Shown one piece after another: positions 1-13,379 of a stretch of DNA of 64,000 nucleotides. A model generated the notes under the pieces. That model was not told the origin of the DNA. It searched no databases and saw nothing but the letters and a program-made list of their open reading frames with translations. Source of the stretch: Ctena decussata (Eukaryota > Mollusca > Bivalvia > Lucinida > Lucinidae); the NCBI GenBank assembly GCA_963989385.1, contig OZ022503.1, forward strand, positions 68,980,123 through 69,044,122. The letters are read 5' to 3'. Every line of letters begins with the position of its first letter. Positions within the stretch are counted from its first letter, which is position 1. The position numbers and the translations under genes were made by a program.

Positions 1-345
1 TATCGTTTCTCCTAGTGCCTCAGACTATATATTGTTTCCCCTTTTAAGCAGTGTTCCCCAAATAAGCACCGCCTGAGACCATATATTGTTTCCCAACGTT
101 AGCACCTTTTCAGACCATATATTATTACTCCTCATTAGCACTGTCTTAGACCATATATTGTTTTCCCTGGTTAGCACGTTCTTAGAACAACCTTAGACCA
201 TATATTATTTTCCCGCGTTAACACTGCCTTATATTATGTATTGTTTCCCCTCGTTAGCAGCGCCTTAGAATATGTATTGTTTTCCCTCCTTAGCGCCGTC
301 TTAGACCATATATCGTTTCCCCTCGTTAGCATCGCCTCTGTAGGG
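1..345. repeat. decayed ~37-bp tandem repeat at window edge
   Basis: About nine diverged copies of a unit containing AGACCATATATTGTTTCCCC and a CGTTAGCACCGCCTT part. The array is cut by the window start. Confidence 0.8.
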
Positions 346-2241
346 CGGTTTTGATACATGGGTTTATGGGGAAAAAAGAAATTTTAAGCAAATATTCAAC
401 ATCAACAGCGCTTCAGCGGAGCACCTAGTGGAGAGAGTAGTGACCTTACACGCAGGGAGTCGCGGGTTCGACTCCCACAGGCAGCACAGGTCCGATACCC
501 CTGCGTTAGAAACAAAAACTCAATCCACTAGGCCAGGCGCTCCGTTGACTAAAGTAATTGCAACTCTTAATACAAATAGATAGGCAGTTCTTATTTTCGC
601 TCTTTAGCTTTTTGTTGTTCTCATTTTCGCTTTTTGTTGTCAGTCAAACCTTAACTTTCGTTCAAGTTTCACCTTTAAAACAATGATAACATGCAAATTA
701 CCGTAATTTATAAACAGTTCATTGAGTTCCACAATCTTTTGCCAAGAGGCGTTATGACTGATGACGTTCTTAAAAAGATTTAATTATTTTATGTTTTAAT
801 GTAGGCCTGTATACATATACACTCTGGACACAAAACTGTAAAAACGTCACTTTTAAACAACGTCGCATCGACATCGATGCGACGTCATGACGTCGCATCG
901 ATATCGATTCGACGTTGTTTCAAACTTGTTTGCCCATAAACAGAGTCTGACATAATCCCTAGTTGAGAAGGTATTGAAATACTAATGTAGAAAAATGTTT
1001 ACTGTTTGGAAAGACAAGGCGAAAAATTTGCAACCTGGAGTAATCTCCCATGGCTGTATATTCTACGTGTTTAATATTACATTTTCTGTATCTGTAACTT
1101 TTGAAAGCCTTTCAACTTAGGGATCTCCTTTATACAGGACGTGATTACAATCTAAATGCACCATTTAGTATGACTTTCCATTGCCCCTTGGGTGAAACGA
1201 GTTATTTTACGAGATTATATCTCAGCCATACATTAGAGAGATGAAGCCTGAAGGGGCGGACAATAACATACCAGCTTTCATAACCAGAGGTTGGTCATCC
1301 GGCGTGACTGACTTGACACAACGTTAGATAACAGAGATACTTCAATAAACCTGGTTTATTATAGAAAACCTATGACTGGTATAATACATAGGATTTTCTC
1401 TATGAAAGACCAAGTTTAAGTAAAAAAACTCAGGATTATATCAAGAGAGCTGGTAGCCCAAGTGTATGTGTAGCTTACCAAATGGCGGCATAGACCTATT
1501 ACTTTAGCAACTAAGACGTCGCACTGATGTCAAAGTGACATCAGCGAGACATAATTCTGCCTAGGTATTAAGTAAACTAGTTGGCGATTCCATAGTTGTT
1601 ATGGCAACAGTTCTATGATGTAACTGGTTCTAGAGCATGGCATACACAATGTAAGCCATGCTCCTTCAAGTTTTTAATGCCATTACAAACTGAAAATCTT
1701 TCAACAGAAACTTCAGATTTTCTCAAACAACTAATTCATCTCTTAAGTCATTTTATTCCGTGTTCTAAATGGACACCATACAGATCACTTGACTTCTATA
1801 TGTTGAAGCTACGTGGTATGCATGTACATTGTATCTTCAAATGAGCAAACTGATGACTTCCGCAATACGGATATCCATTCACCGGGGGGGGGGGGAGGAT
1901 TTTGAAAACGGTAATCATGCTAAAGATTGAGCATCACACTGGTCAAATGTTTTGAAGTTTTACATTTTACAAGCATTAAAGAGCTTTATATTTGTTCTAT
2001 TATATTAATGGCATCATATATTTATTAGCTGCTTGATCCAAGTGACTTTGGCAGGCAAATTTGTACACTTAAAATAGATGTGTGGACATTACACAGAGTC
2101 ACATACACAATACTTAAGAAGGCAAAAGTTTAAGTAAACTACGATCTTGTTTAGAAACATAACAAATATTGAGAGGTCAAACACTGACCTGTCTGTTATT
2201 GCACTGTAGATATTATGAATTTCATTTTGACCATAAAGATA
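346..2241. other. no gene seen; short repeats only
   Basis: No exon could be supported. A palindromic family J-like motif built on GACGTCATGACGTC lies at about 843-925 and a run of about 13 G at 1886. The remainder looks like unique AT-rich DNA. Confidence 0.5.
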
Positions 2242-2479
2242 TGAGCCGGGACACGACAAAACCAACAATGTGGTTGTGCGCCCAGCGCAGACTCAGATCA
2301 GCCTGGGCATCCGCCCAGTCTGATCAGAGTCTTCGCTGTCCGCATGGAGGTAGCTTAGACCCTTAGCTACCCTTTGAGCTCTTAACGAAGAGTCTGAGTA
2401 AACTTGGCAGATGCCCAGGCTGATCTGAGTCTGCACTGGTCGCACAACCACATTGTTGGTTTTGTCGTGTCGCGGCTCA
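2242..2479. mobile_element. family A palindromic MITE, copy 1
   Basis: About 238 bp, starts TGAGCCGGGACACGACAAAA and ends with the inverted complement (TTTTGTCGTGTCGCGGCTCA). The arms include CAGATCAGCCTGGGCATC and its complement. No coding capacity, so a non-autonomous DNA element is inferred. Confidence 0.85.
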
Positions 2480-4725
2480 ATTATTATGTTCTATTTTAAA
2501 TAGACGTCGCAAATAACAATCTATCTTTTTACTACTCTATTAGAAACAGAGAATTAAATTATTTGAGACTGAATTATAGATTTGAGAAAATCATACTTCC
2601 CTTCTGTAGGAATTTCAGTCAGCAGATCACTTTTATTTTAAGAGGAGCATGGCATACACTTTATGTGTTTATTTCTCTTTATGATTTCAATTGTTTTGTA
2701 CTTTTGTATTTATGAGTACCCTAGTTGGGAACATAAAGTTGAGGTTTCGCGCAGAACGTTAGTTAAGGCCCCCCTCCCCCTTTCTGTCCCCCCCCCCTCT
2801 ATATAGTTTAATCGTCTGTCATTCCAAGATGGAAGCTTCTGGTGCAGATCCCTATTGTTGACGTCTAAATAGGTTTCCCAAAGCCTAGTGGCCATGGGGT
2901 GGGGGCGTGGGGAGGGGGTAGGGGGATAGAGGCCCACAGTATCTTAGGATCTCAGATACAGCATATGAATCGAGGAGCGTGTCACTATCCTTTTGCTGTC
3001 CTATCCTTTCCAGATTCGTCAGAAAAAATGGTACCCATTTACTGCTGGGTTAACAAAAAGGTATTCCAGTGCCGGCTGGCCAAACCTATAATCGACCTTT
3101 TGCACCGTATCCTCGCGTCTCGAAGCACTCGACCTTGTTGCCAACTGCGACAAAAGAAATAGACAGAACCGTCAAAAGGACTTTCGTCCTATATCGTACT
3201 TGCACAACGGAAACAAAGTCTCAAAATGCAGAATAACATAACAAGTACAAAGCTATACTGTTGGCGGTCAGCTTAAATTACATGCATTTGTATTGGCATG
3301 CGTGACTTTGAATATTTCTCCAAGTACAAGGCCCCAGTTTAAGTGAACTCCTTTTTTATGACGACTTCCTCAATGTCATTGCTTGGCCAACAATTACTTT
3401 TACTTAGAGAAAGGGAAATTTAGTTTATTTTCAGATTAGTCGATTTGAAACTCGCCAAGTTAAGTGTGTTTTCACAACAGACTAGCACGTGTATCCAGAA
3501 TATCTACCCCATTACCGTGATTACAGTTTTAGCCACACTTTCAAGCATAATAATAGGTAGGGCTAAACGAACACGACATATTGCAGATCTCTCTTCAGCA
3601 ATGATTCTCGTAACTTCAACAGACAAGATGGCAGCTGCCACTTGACGGTAAGATAAGATAAGATTTATTTAAAGTTACAACAAATCTACAACAGTGAAGA
3701 GCTGCAACATGATTCAGGTATACACTGCCATTTTAGTTCATCTGTGCCGAAGTTCCGGGGAAGGTTACAGAATAGGTAGACTTTGTTGTCCATTTATGGG
3801 TTCTCCGAAATTGTTGGACCGATTGTAACCGAATTTCACACGGAGTTCTTTTGAGTCGGAGACAAATGACCCTTGTCACCTGACCAACATCGACATCATG
3901 CCCTCATATGATGAAACATTAAAACCTTCCCTCTAGAACCAAAATACGGATGCCCTTGACCTTTTGTATATGACTTCGAGTATTCCAGCACTTCGCTCAA
4001 GCCTTTCAAAAATAGTTGAATCTTGTGGTACAGAACTTGGTATATTACATGTAGTAAAGCAAACGTGCACTAGATTTGCTCCCCGAAGAATTTATAATAG
4101 AAAAAAGTCATGGGTGGTAAGTACATTGAAGGTTGAGGGAAAACATGTAGTAACTGAGTACATGAAAATTTAAGGGTACCAGAAGTCAAGGTCACTGACA
4201 TTTTGACGTTTTCAAGCTTAATTTCAAATGGCGCTAGCATGTTTTCGGGAAACTGGTCGATCTTTTATATAGCCAAGACTCCTGACCAGGATGGACGTAA
4301 TGACCATATATGATGTAAACATTTGAATATGTCTTATTATAAACTGAACAGCCGATTGCAGCTTGGTATACAGCATAAGATTCTCAAGTAGCCTACTATC
4401 TAATTCCTTCAAAGATGACCCTAAGATAAAAGCCCTTTTTATGGAAAGGTCAAATGCTGTCTAATATCCTCTATGGAATTTGAAGAGAAAAAAGTGTTGA
4501 AGGTTACATGTAAGAGATATCGAGTATACGTATTTATTGAATTACATGGGTACAGGAAGATTTATTGCTTCATTGGGTCTTTAAACTTTGTACAAGATCT
4601 CTCACATTTGGACGCTTTGGCATGTTGTTCTCAAACCCTATGGGCGAATTGAAGCCGAATTTCATATGGAGCTTCCTCGAATGGTTGTAGTGACATGATA
4701 CGTATGGCTTTCATGTCCATATCTG
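2480..4725. other. no gene seen; SINE body plus degenerate DNA
   Basis: Apart from the SINE-S copy, only degenerate sequence was seen. The stretches near 3740-3900 and 4600-4700 (CCGAATTTCA plus GGAGCTTC type motifs) resemble each other and 41700-41860, suggesting an old dispersed repeat. No exon supported. Confidence 0.45.
2868..3095 (-). mobile_element. SINE-S, diverged body copy
   Basis: On the minus strand it carries AACCCAGCAGTAAATGGGTA and a late TTTGGGAAACCTATTTA tail, matching copies at 33178 and 57494. The tRNA-like head is not clear. Confidence 0.6.
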
Positions 4726-4963
4726 TGAACCGCGACACGAGAAAACCAACAATGTGGTTGTTCCACCAGCACAGACTCAGATCAGCATGGGCATCCGCCC
4801 AGTCCGCTCAGAGTCTATGCTAAGCGCTTAAAGGGTAGCTATTGGTCTAAGCTACCTCCATGCAGACAGCGAAGCCTCTGATCAGACTGGGCGGATGCCC
4901 AGGCTGATCTGAGTCTACGCTGCCCGCACAACCACTTTGTTGGTTTTGTCGTGTCCCGGCTCA
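4726..4963. mobile_element. family A MITE, copy 2
   Basis: Starts TGAACCGCGACACGAG and ends GTCGTGTCCCGGCTCA. Same arms and central GGTAGCTA core as the other family A copies. Confidence 0.83.
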
Positions 4964-4984
4964 TAATTTAAAGGTATGCCTACC

Positions 4985-5220
4985 AAATTTAGTGCGACAG
5001 ACGCGCGTTTCTGTCTTTAATTTCTAAAGCGTCGCTAAAGCCCAAAACTTTGAAAGAAAACAGATGATGGGCAAGTCTCGGCAGGCAACGAGCATCCCTC
5101 TCCGAGTCAAACTTACTGTCACATTCCGCGGGACACATTGACTGCAGACATCAGGTAAGAGAGGCCTACGGATTTACTCGCGAGCGCAGGCATCCCCATC
5201 GAGCCACCTCAACCCTGCGT
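4985..5220 (+). repeat. family H dispersed repeat
   Basis: Begins near GTGCGACAGACGCGCGTTTC and ends near CGAGCCACCTCAACCC. A matching copy lies inverted at 30303-30535. Nature unknown. Confidence 0.6.
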
Positions 5221-6560
5221 CTCGGGAAAGGCGACAGACAAGGGCACCAAGAAAGAGATGTCTGATGCATCAAGAACCCGCTAAAATTTTCTTGTTCAGA
5301 ATCTAATGACTCATGATATCGAAAGCATTAGGTACTCATATACAATATTCACACGGTTGCTCTCGGCCGAACTTTGACTACATGTATAATGTTTTACTTA
5401 AAGGTGAAATTTGGTAAATTCTGTTGTCTGAAATTTTTGTTTGGGAAATGGCTTAAAAGGTGGAATTCTCTGAAACTTTACTATTGACTGACATCTTTGA
5501 TGAAAAAGATGACGTAAGTAGTCAATGAGTAGATGAAGAAGTCAAGATCATTCAATAGCCCTTCCCCAAGGTCTCTGTTATTCAAAAGTTTTACTTAACT
5601 ATTCATCGGGCGCCACGGGTCACAAAATTCTATGCGGAACCTTCATGGGGCCAGGGAACCAGTTTGTGATCACAATATGACCGCCAGACCTATATAATGG
5701 GACAATAGGCATAAATCTTTTTGTGTTTCAAAGGTCAAGGTCATTCTCTGAACTTGAATAAGGGCATTGATATTTCAATAACTTTTCTAAAGCCACACAG
5801 CGGACTAAATAAATTTTCTTACGACTCTTCCCATTGGCCAAGGAAGTACAAGTTTGTTTAAATGACCAAAATGGTCGACATACACGTATATGCTGAAACT
5901 TTTTAGAACTCTTCTTCTCCATATACATGTGTATATAGCATTTGAGGAGCGTATATACAAATGATGACGGTGGGTTGACCTTTGATCTATTGACTCAGGT
6001 GAGCGATAGAGTGCTACATGGCTTTCTTGTTCATAAATAAAAGTGGAGTGACTGTAGACTTCTAAGCAGTTCTGTTTGAATTCTTGGTCCAGTTATATCC
6101 TATTGACTATGTTACGGTGTAATCTTCTTTGAGGCAAGCAACTGGCTGTAAAAAATAATAACTCGCTATATCCTCCTGAAATCCTTACGTTTTTTTTTTT
6201 TTTTTCAAACTTGCTCAGTGGGGCAGGCATAAGACTTGATTAAGCTTTTGTGACCTTCACTTCTGCAAGGCAAATGAAGGAATGGCTGGTTGTCTGAGAA
6301 AAAAACGGACGGAATGCTTCCTGATTTGATTGAAAGACAAAAATTGGTCGTAAATTTTATTCTCGGTCGTAAATTTTATTTTCGTGTCTGTCCTGTCATC
6401 AAAGGGTCGAAATGTGTGTTACTCCGTCAGTGAAAGGGCAATGGTATTCAGGGTAAAATGTATATCATTACTGAAAAGCCTAATTTATGTCGGTGTTAAA
6501 TTTCAAAAAAATAATTTTCAAAATTGCATCTAGAGTAAAAAGTCGGACAGTAGGAATATA

Positions 6561-6626
6561 CAAACAGCGCAGACCCGGATCAGACTGCTCTTAAGAGCAG
6601 TCTGATCTGGGTCTGCACTGTTTGCC
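6561..6626. repeat. family I short palindrome
   Basis: CAAACAGCGCAGACCCGGAT faces its inverted complement around CTCTTAAGAG. This is the same terminal motif as the longer family I element at 11702-12302. Confidence 0.75.
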
Positions 6627-8273
6627 AGTATTTACATTACATACCCCTTTGACTGGATGGAATATACGATACAAGACTGGCTTGGGTGTCCGGACTTTTA
6701 CTGTAAACACGGGTAGTTTTCATCTGTTTGACAAAAAGCCTTAAATCTGACAAATACCTACTATATTTACATAAAGAGCAGTGACAGCAAAGGGCGTAAA
6801 CCATACGCATGGTACCGCACGGCATTGGTTTAAAAATCAAGACATTGATCATTTTGAGCAACCGCGCACACTGGTCAGAGTGCTTTGCTAGTTTCTAGGG
6901 TACCAGAGCTTTCAAACGCGAACAAATTGGATCTGATCATGAAGCTCCGAGATGCACAGTCTGAGCTAAGACTTCGCCTTAGTACTTATCTTGTGTTGTG
7001 GCCCAATTAATGATTATGAATAAACGAATTTATAAGTTATTTAAATCTTGCGAGATAAACATGAATGATCTCAATTTAAAAAAGTACCACAAAAGTTACA
7101 AAAATCTGTGTCATATACAGTAGTATGGACTGTGACGTGGGTGTATGTCTACAGATGTAGGCAGCATATTGAAGCGAAACATAGCTTTGCATGTGAGCTA
7201 ATGCGAATGAGCAGATACATATAATTAAGCAAATGTATCGTAGCATGTGAGCCAATGCAAATGGCCTGATGAATCCGACTAAGCATATATTAACATGCAA
7301 GCAAATGCATATGCCTATCTTATTAAAGATTTACGCCCTTGTTTGTAATTATAAAAAAAACTCTTCCTGAAATATTTACATGGCAAGTCCGAAATGACCC
7401 TGTTATGCGTTTGCTTGCATGTTAAGAGTAATTTTTGTGAAAAATAATTATAAATCAAGAAATAAATTGAATTATGTAGATTCGCGGACCGCGATCGAAA
7501 TCGCCTCATCGGATAGAATTAATTTGCTCTGACATCACTAGCGCGTGCACGAACAAAAAACCCTAGGTTTGGCCATATGACCGTAAGGCATGGTATCGAC
7601 TTTCCTATTGCTTCACAGTTGTTTTCATCTACATTCTCAATCTCAATACATTAAACTGAAACACCTTTTATGAACGTTTTCCGTGGATTTATATATCATT
7701 CTATATTATCAACCGAAAGGACCTGGTATGATAAGGGCCATTTTTGGCCCCCACTCAAATTCACTTAGAATTGCATGGTTTCTATTGCTTATCATTTGAA
7801 GGTATGGGAACAAACAGAAATAATATGTTTCACTTTTGTTAATTCTCAGAATAACATGATTTCTGACATGCCTATGTTGGTTCAATAATATGAAGGAAAA
7901 TTGCAAGAAAAACTGAGTTTAATCATTTTTCCTTTAAAGAAATAAGTCATTTATAATAGGCTTTGGAAGCTCTTGATAATAGGCCTTTGATGAAATGCTT
8001 ATACGTTGGGTACCACGGCTAATTACCTGTGCACTGCACAAGGCCTGTCAAGGTACCCCACCCACTCAAGTTTGCAAGTCAAGAGACGCTAACCAATAAA
8101 TTCTAACAGATCAAATTGAAAGGTGTACCAAACTATTCCTTGTGTTCTAACTAAGAAAATGAATACCCACAACATTTTGTCTATGAGCGAAGATATGGGC
8201 GTTTTTGTGTTGAGAAAACAGGGAAAATGTTCCGAACGCTGCCAGTTTGGTAACAAAAAATTAATAAATAAAC

Positions 8274-8378
8274 ATTGAGCCCGGTCTCCAGCACATTTAA
8301 TATTTTCATGGCATGTAAATATATCAAAATTATGTCCGCATATAAAATACAAAATGTGCTGGAGGCCGGGCTCATATA
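8274..8378. mobile_element. short terminal-inverted-repeat element
   Basis: TGAGCCCGGTCTCCAGCACA at the left matches, inverted, TGTGCTGGAGGCCGGGCTCA at the right. About 105 bp, AT-rich interior. MITE-like. Confidence 0.65.
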
Positions 8379-8754
8379 TTTTGAAAGCCGCGAAGGCTAA
8401 CAAATTCGTCTTTTTCGTCAGAATCCGCTGGGGGTATGGGTATGTTCAAGATTAAAAACACAAATATTTTATGCAAGAACTGGTTGATTTTTTGTATTTG
8501 CTGTTACATTCAAGGTTAGAACTTTCCTATGAATGCATTTTAGTTATCGAAAGAGAACTTTTGAAAAATGAGTTTCCTGGGGGCCAACTATGGGCCTTAT
8601 CATACCATGTCCTTTGTAAAAAAAAAATTTTTTTTTTTTTTTTTGGCGATGGTGAAGAAATGAAGGTGTATACCATACCTATTGTAGCTTTAGCCAAACC
8701 CAGATTTCTAAGCATATTGAAGTCTGTGCAGTCACATAGGGCTGATTAAACAAT

Positions 8755-8868
8755 GAATCGACGTTGATTCAAAGTCGTGATATTTAGGCATTTACTTACA
8801 TGCTACAGTATGCGTGACGTTGAATCAAAGTTTGGATTAATGTTGATTCAACCTTGCGTGCCCGTTAG
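8755..8868. repeat. family J repeat (TTGATTCAACG palindromes)
   Basis: Carries GACGTTGATTCAAAG, GACGTTGAATCAAAG and GTTGATTCAACCTTG, followed by TGCGTGCCCGTTAGGATG. Similar clusters occur at 14728, 33741, 48600 and 51838. Confidence 0.6.
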
Positions 8869-9080
8869 GATGCCAATTGCAATATATTGTACCAAACCTG
8901 ACTAAGCATATAACTCCGTGGCCAAACGTTGCAAACTATGGATATTGTCACATGTTTGAGAATGTTCATGGCTAATACATTATAGCATGTTAAGCATACA
9001 TTGTAGCATGTTAGTAAAGGCTTATAGCTAAACCTGGCATACTAAGTATATTGTAGCTTGCAAGAAAACGCTTATAACCT

Positions 9081-9324
9081 GGCCCCGAGGTAATAAAACT
9101 TTTTTCATGCTCAACTCAGCTGAGCATGAAATTTTACCTGCTAATAAATAGCAAATTACTGATAAGTACAGTTGTTTTCTTGTTCAGTTTAGCTGAGTAT
9201 GAAATTTTCTCTGCTTATAAATATGAAAATGCCAACATTAGTTGGCATTTTCATATTTATCAGCAGAGAAAATTTCAATGCTCAGCTGAGTTGAGCACGA
9301 AAAAAGTTTTATAACCTCGGGGCC
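9081..9324. mobile_element. family C MITE, copy 1, inside satellite
   Basis: Ends GGCCCCGAGGTAATAAAACT and, inverted, AGTTTTATAACCTCGGGGCC. The interior has paired GCTCAGCTGAG motifs and a GCCAACATTAGTTGGC centre of the right hairpin. 244 bp. Confidence 0.85.
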
Positions 9325-10149
9325 AGACCTGATCTTCAAATCTTATTGCAGCATATGAGCAAACCCTAAGGGCCAACACCTGACATACTAGACATATTGA
9401 AGCGTTTAAGCCAATGCTTATATTATGGCTAAACCTGGCATACTAAGATATTGCTGCATGTAATCAAATCTTTTGACCAAACCTGGCATACTTGTCGTAT
9501 TGTAGCATGTTAGTTAATCCTTATGGCTAACGTGGCATACTAAGCATATTGTTACATGCGTATAAATGCCTAAGACCAAACCTGTCATACTAAGCATGTT
9601 GTAGCATGTAAGCAAAGCATAATAACTAAAACTGGCATACAACGCATGTTGTAGCATGTAACTAAACCCTAATAGCAAAACCTTGCATACTAAGCATATT
9701 GTAGCATGTAGGTAAACCCTTGTAGCTAAACCTGACATACAAGGCACACTGTAGCACCCTTATAGCTGAACCTGATAACAAAGGATATTGAAAGTTGTAA
9801 ATAGACTTTCGTGGCTAAACCTGGCATTCAAAGCATATTGTAGCATGCGAATAAACCCTTATAGCTAAACCTGGCATACAAAGCATATTGTAGCATGCAA
9901 ATAAACCCTTATAGCTAAACCTGGCATACAAAGCATATCGTAGCATGCAAATAAACCCTTATAGCTAAACCTGGCATACAAAGCATATTTAAGCATGCAA
10001 ATAAACCCTTATAGCTAAACCTGGCATACAAAGCATATTGTAGCATGCAAATAAACCCTTATAGCTAAACCTGGCATACAAAGCATATTGTAGCATGCAA
10101 ATAAACCCTTTAAGCTAAACCTGGCATACAAAGCATATTTAAGCATGCA

Positions 10150-10295
10150 AGTTAATAAAAATCTTTAAAAATTTCTTCAAGAGCAGAGAACACATTCACA
10201 AGTAGGAATATGTGCCATACTTCGAAGTTTCGGCTATTCAAGCCTCACCAGTGACCCTGATAATATCTGGCGACGCAAACCAGATAAAAGCATAC
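10150..10295 (-). repeat. 145-bp dispersed element, inserted in satellite
   Basis: Contains CTTCAAGAGCAGAGAA, AGTTTCGGCTATTCAAGCCT and CAGTGACCCTGATAATATCT. A related copy in opposite orientation is at 36305-36445. Origin unknown; strand set relative to that copy. Confidence 0.6.
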
Positions 10296-11701
10296 TGCCA
10301 TTTAAACTTGGAATACAAAGCATATTGTAAAACATACGTGTTCTTAGCTAAACCTGGCACATAAAGCATATTCTAGTATTAAAATAGACCTCCATGGCTA
10401 AACCCTTGAACCAAAGCATATTGTAGCACATAAGTTAAGCTTAATAGCTAAACCTGGCGTACAAAGCATATGTAGCATGTAAATAAACCTTTATAGCTAA
10501 ATTTGGCATACAAAGCTTATTGTAGTGCAAGCAAACCCTTATAGGTTAACCTGGCATACAAGACCTTTTGTAACACATATAAATATTCTTAAATATAACC
10601 TTGCACACAAGGCATGTTGTAGCATGTTAATAGACCTTGAAGGCTAAATCTGGTATACAAAGCTTATTGTAGCATCTAAAACTGGTATACAAATCATATG
10701 GTAGCATATAGGTAGACCTTTATGGCTAAATCTGGCATACAAAGCATATTGTAGCATGCAAGCAAACCCTTAAAGCTAGACTTGCCATATAAAGTATTTT
10801 TTTAGCATGTAAGTAAACCCTTGCAGCTTAACATGGCATTCAAAGCATATTGTGGCATATAAGTAAACCCTTATAGCTAAACTTGACATACAAAACATAT
10901 GGTAGCAAGTAAGTAAGCCCTTGAAGCTAAACCTGGCATACAGAGCATATTGTAGCATATAAATAAACCCTTATGGCTAAACTTGGCATACAAAGTATAT
11001 GGTAGCAAGTAAGGAAACCCTTGTAGCTAAACCTGGCATACAGAGCATATTGTAGCATATAAGTAAACCCTTATAGCTAAACTTGGCATACAAAGTATAT
11101 GGTAGCAAGTAAGTAAACCCTTGTAGCTAAACCTGGCATACAGAGCATATTGTAGCACGTAAGTAAACCCTTATAGCTAAACTTGGCATAAAACGTATAT
11201 GGTAGCATTGTAGCTACACCTGGCATACAGAGCATATTGTAGCATGAAAGAAAACTTTTGTCGCTAAACTTGGCATACAAAGCATATTTAGCATGATAGT
11301 GTAAACCCTTATAATTTAACATGGCAAAGCATATTGAAACATGTAAGTAGACCTTTATATTAAAGCTGGCATATCGGGCATCATTGCAGCATGCAAGCAC
11401 ACTGGGCCATAATGACTAAACCTAGTTTTTAAGCATATCGTATCATGCAAGCAACAGCAACCTACGTATGACGTCATGAGCCAGCTGGGCTTGGTACATA
11501 GGAACCTACATAATTAAGTAGGGTTTCAACATAAATTCCTGGGTTAATAGATCAGGTAGAACGGCATTCAAAATGGGGCATAATTTCTCATATTTCAGTA
11601 AATGTGTGCCCTTGTGTTGTACCAGCACCGTTTTGGTTGTAAACAAAACAGCGTACCAGGCACAAAGTGAAAATTGTTATTTACTTTAATATTTTATCTC
11701 C

Positions 11702-12302
11702 TTAACCCATTGCCATTCATGCCTAGTGCCCCATAAAAAGGATATAGGCAAACAGTGCAGACCCGGATCAGGCGCCGCAGACGCGGTGTCTGATCAGGGT
11801 ATTCACGTTTGCGCAAAAAATAAGCAAATTCTATAAACTTGAACAAAAATAAAGCAAACCATGCAGACACCCCAAAATGATGAATGGGCTCGTCAAGATT
11901 ATAAAGATCAAAGAATCTACAGGGCATAATGGGATAAATATTCGGGCACCTCATATTCGAGGTCATCTGCTGGTGTCAATCTGTGACTCACTCCATCTGT
12001 CACATGACGTAGCTTCATTTCCCATAGTAGTCTTGTCTTGGTCAGCAACGACTATCCAAACAATAAATTTTTGGGCATTACCCATTTATGCATTGTGGGA
12101 CCTTCTATCCGTTTAAACTCGAATAGTCCCTTCATCACTGTAGGCACATCTTGTAACATTTTTTATCAATTTTAAAGAAATTGCTGTAATTTTTTGCAAA
12201 CGTGAATGCCCTGATCAACCACTGTGTTTTGCGGCGCCTGATCTAGGTCTGCCTTGTTTGCCTATACCCTTTTTATGGGTCGCTAGACATTAATTGGTTA
12301 AA
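11702..12302. mobile_element. family I element with long terminal inverted repeats
   Basis: The first 100 or more bases (TTAACCCATTGCCATTC, then GGCAAACAGTGCAGACC, GATCAGGCGCCGCAG) match, inverted and diverged, the last 100 (AGGTCTGCCTTGTTTGCC ... TTGGTTAA). About 270 bp of non-repeated interior. Shorter palindromic relatives lie at 6561, 18470, 20188, 26650 and 27630. Confidence 0.75.
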
Positions 12303-13379
12303 TGTTAAGGTGATAAATTTACCGAAACCTGGATAGACAAGTCTCCTTTTCATCTTTTCTGTATTACAGAATTTACACCTTATTATATGAAACTGACACT
12401 GTTCTGACACCCCATTAAATGTACCTGTTGTACTCTTTTGGTGCCCTCGTGTTTCAAATTACCCCTAAAATCTTGATTCGCCAACGTTGCAATATAAACC
12501 CAGATATTGAAGTTTTACTGCTGCTCTTTATAGGGCTGAACGTTGTTGTGTTTTGTTGAATGTTTTTGTTTGTTTGTTTTTTGTTTGTTTGGTTTTTTTA
12601 TCGTTTTGTTTTGTTGTTGTTGTTTTTTTTTCGATGATCTCGTTTTTTCTTCTTATCTGACGTCAGATTACGGCTATCTTGTTTTCTTGTTTTGATACTT
12701 TTTCATTTTCCTTTCGAACGTTTGCAACAGAAGCGCTTTAACACGCTATTCTATTCTATTCTTATCTATCCCATCACTTTACAAGGTCGTAAGGGCACCA
12801 CAAATGACTTCAAAACAATCTTTTTTCACATTGTCATGTTTTCAGTTGCCCTAGTTTAGCTGGCAAAGTCTATCCCTGTCCACACTTTAATATTGTTTTC
12901 ACACCTTTTTGTCCGTCTACCACGCCATGGCAACGCTAACTTTACTACCACTTGGATATTGTAAATATCTTTTTCCTGCAAATGGATTGTGGGCCAAAAT
13001 AAAGCATTGCTTTTCAACAGATAAATGTAAGATATACAGGAATAAAATTTTCACTTCGTAAACATGGTAAAAGATAAACTGAAGCAGATGTTACAAAAGT
13101 CCTGAAAGTGGCCAACCGATGTGTTGGTTTGGCCACTTTCAAAAGTTTTGTGAGAAATACCGCAAAGCAAGTTGCGAATTTATAAATGTTAGTTTGTATT
13201 GAGTTGTTCCAGCCATGTTTGCAAGCCAGTATTCACGGCTCCTGAAAGGTTCGACCGGCAGGTGACCTGACCTTAAAGTTAGTTTTCGGTAATGCTAATC
13301 TATTTTGGTGGGGCAGTGCTGTTTGTTGGCTGTTACTGAGTGGTCGCAGAACTTTTGTCTTGGCTTAACATGTTATGGA
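12303..13379. other. no gene seen
   Basis: T/G-rich GTTT tract at about 12545-12630 and a small GGCCA hairpin at 13102-13143 (GAAAGTGGCCAACC against its complement). No exon supported. Confidence 0.5.

Larger units (their letters stand above)
5280..8879. other. no gene seen; small hairpins
   Basis: Contains a short GATCAGAC-type hairpin (6561-6626), satellite-like remnants with GCATGTGAGC motifs near 7190-7310 and a hairpin element at 8274-8378. Open frames here are short, without domain or splice support. Confidence 0.5.
8880..11455. repeat. 50-bp satellite array
   Basis: The unit includes GCTAAACCTGGCATACAAAG, CATATTGTAGCATGCAA and ATAAACCCTT. Copies between about 9834 and 10145 are nearly identical at an exact 50-bp period; both edges are decayed. 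Two unrelated elements interrupt it, family C at 9081-9324 and a 145-bp element at 10150-10295, so the array predates them. Open frames in it are repeat artefacts. Confidence 0.92.

Noticed and set aside
420..490. tRNA-like sequence with GGGTTCGACTCCC
   Set aside because: It has a B-box-like motif, but no convincing A box or cloverleaf. Could be a SINE head remnant; not enough to call.
8880..11455. CRISPR-like array
   Set aside because: Direct repeats are contiguous 50-bp units without unique spacers, in animal DNA with introns; this is a satellite.
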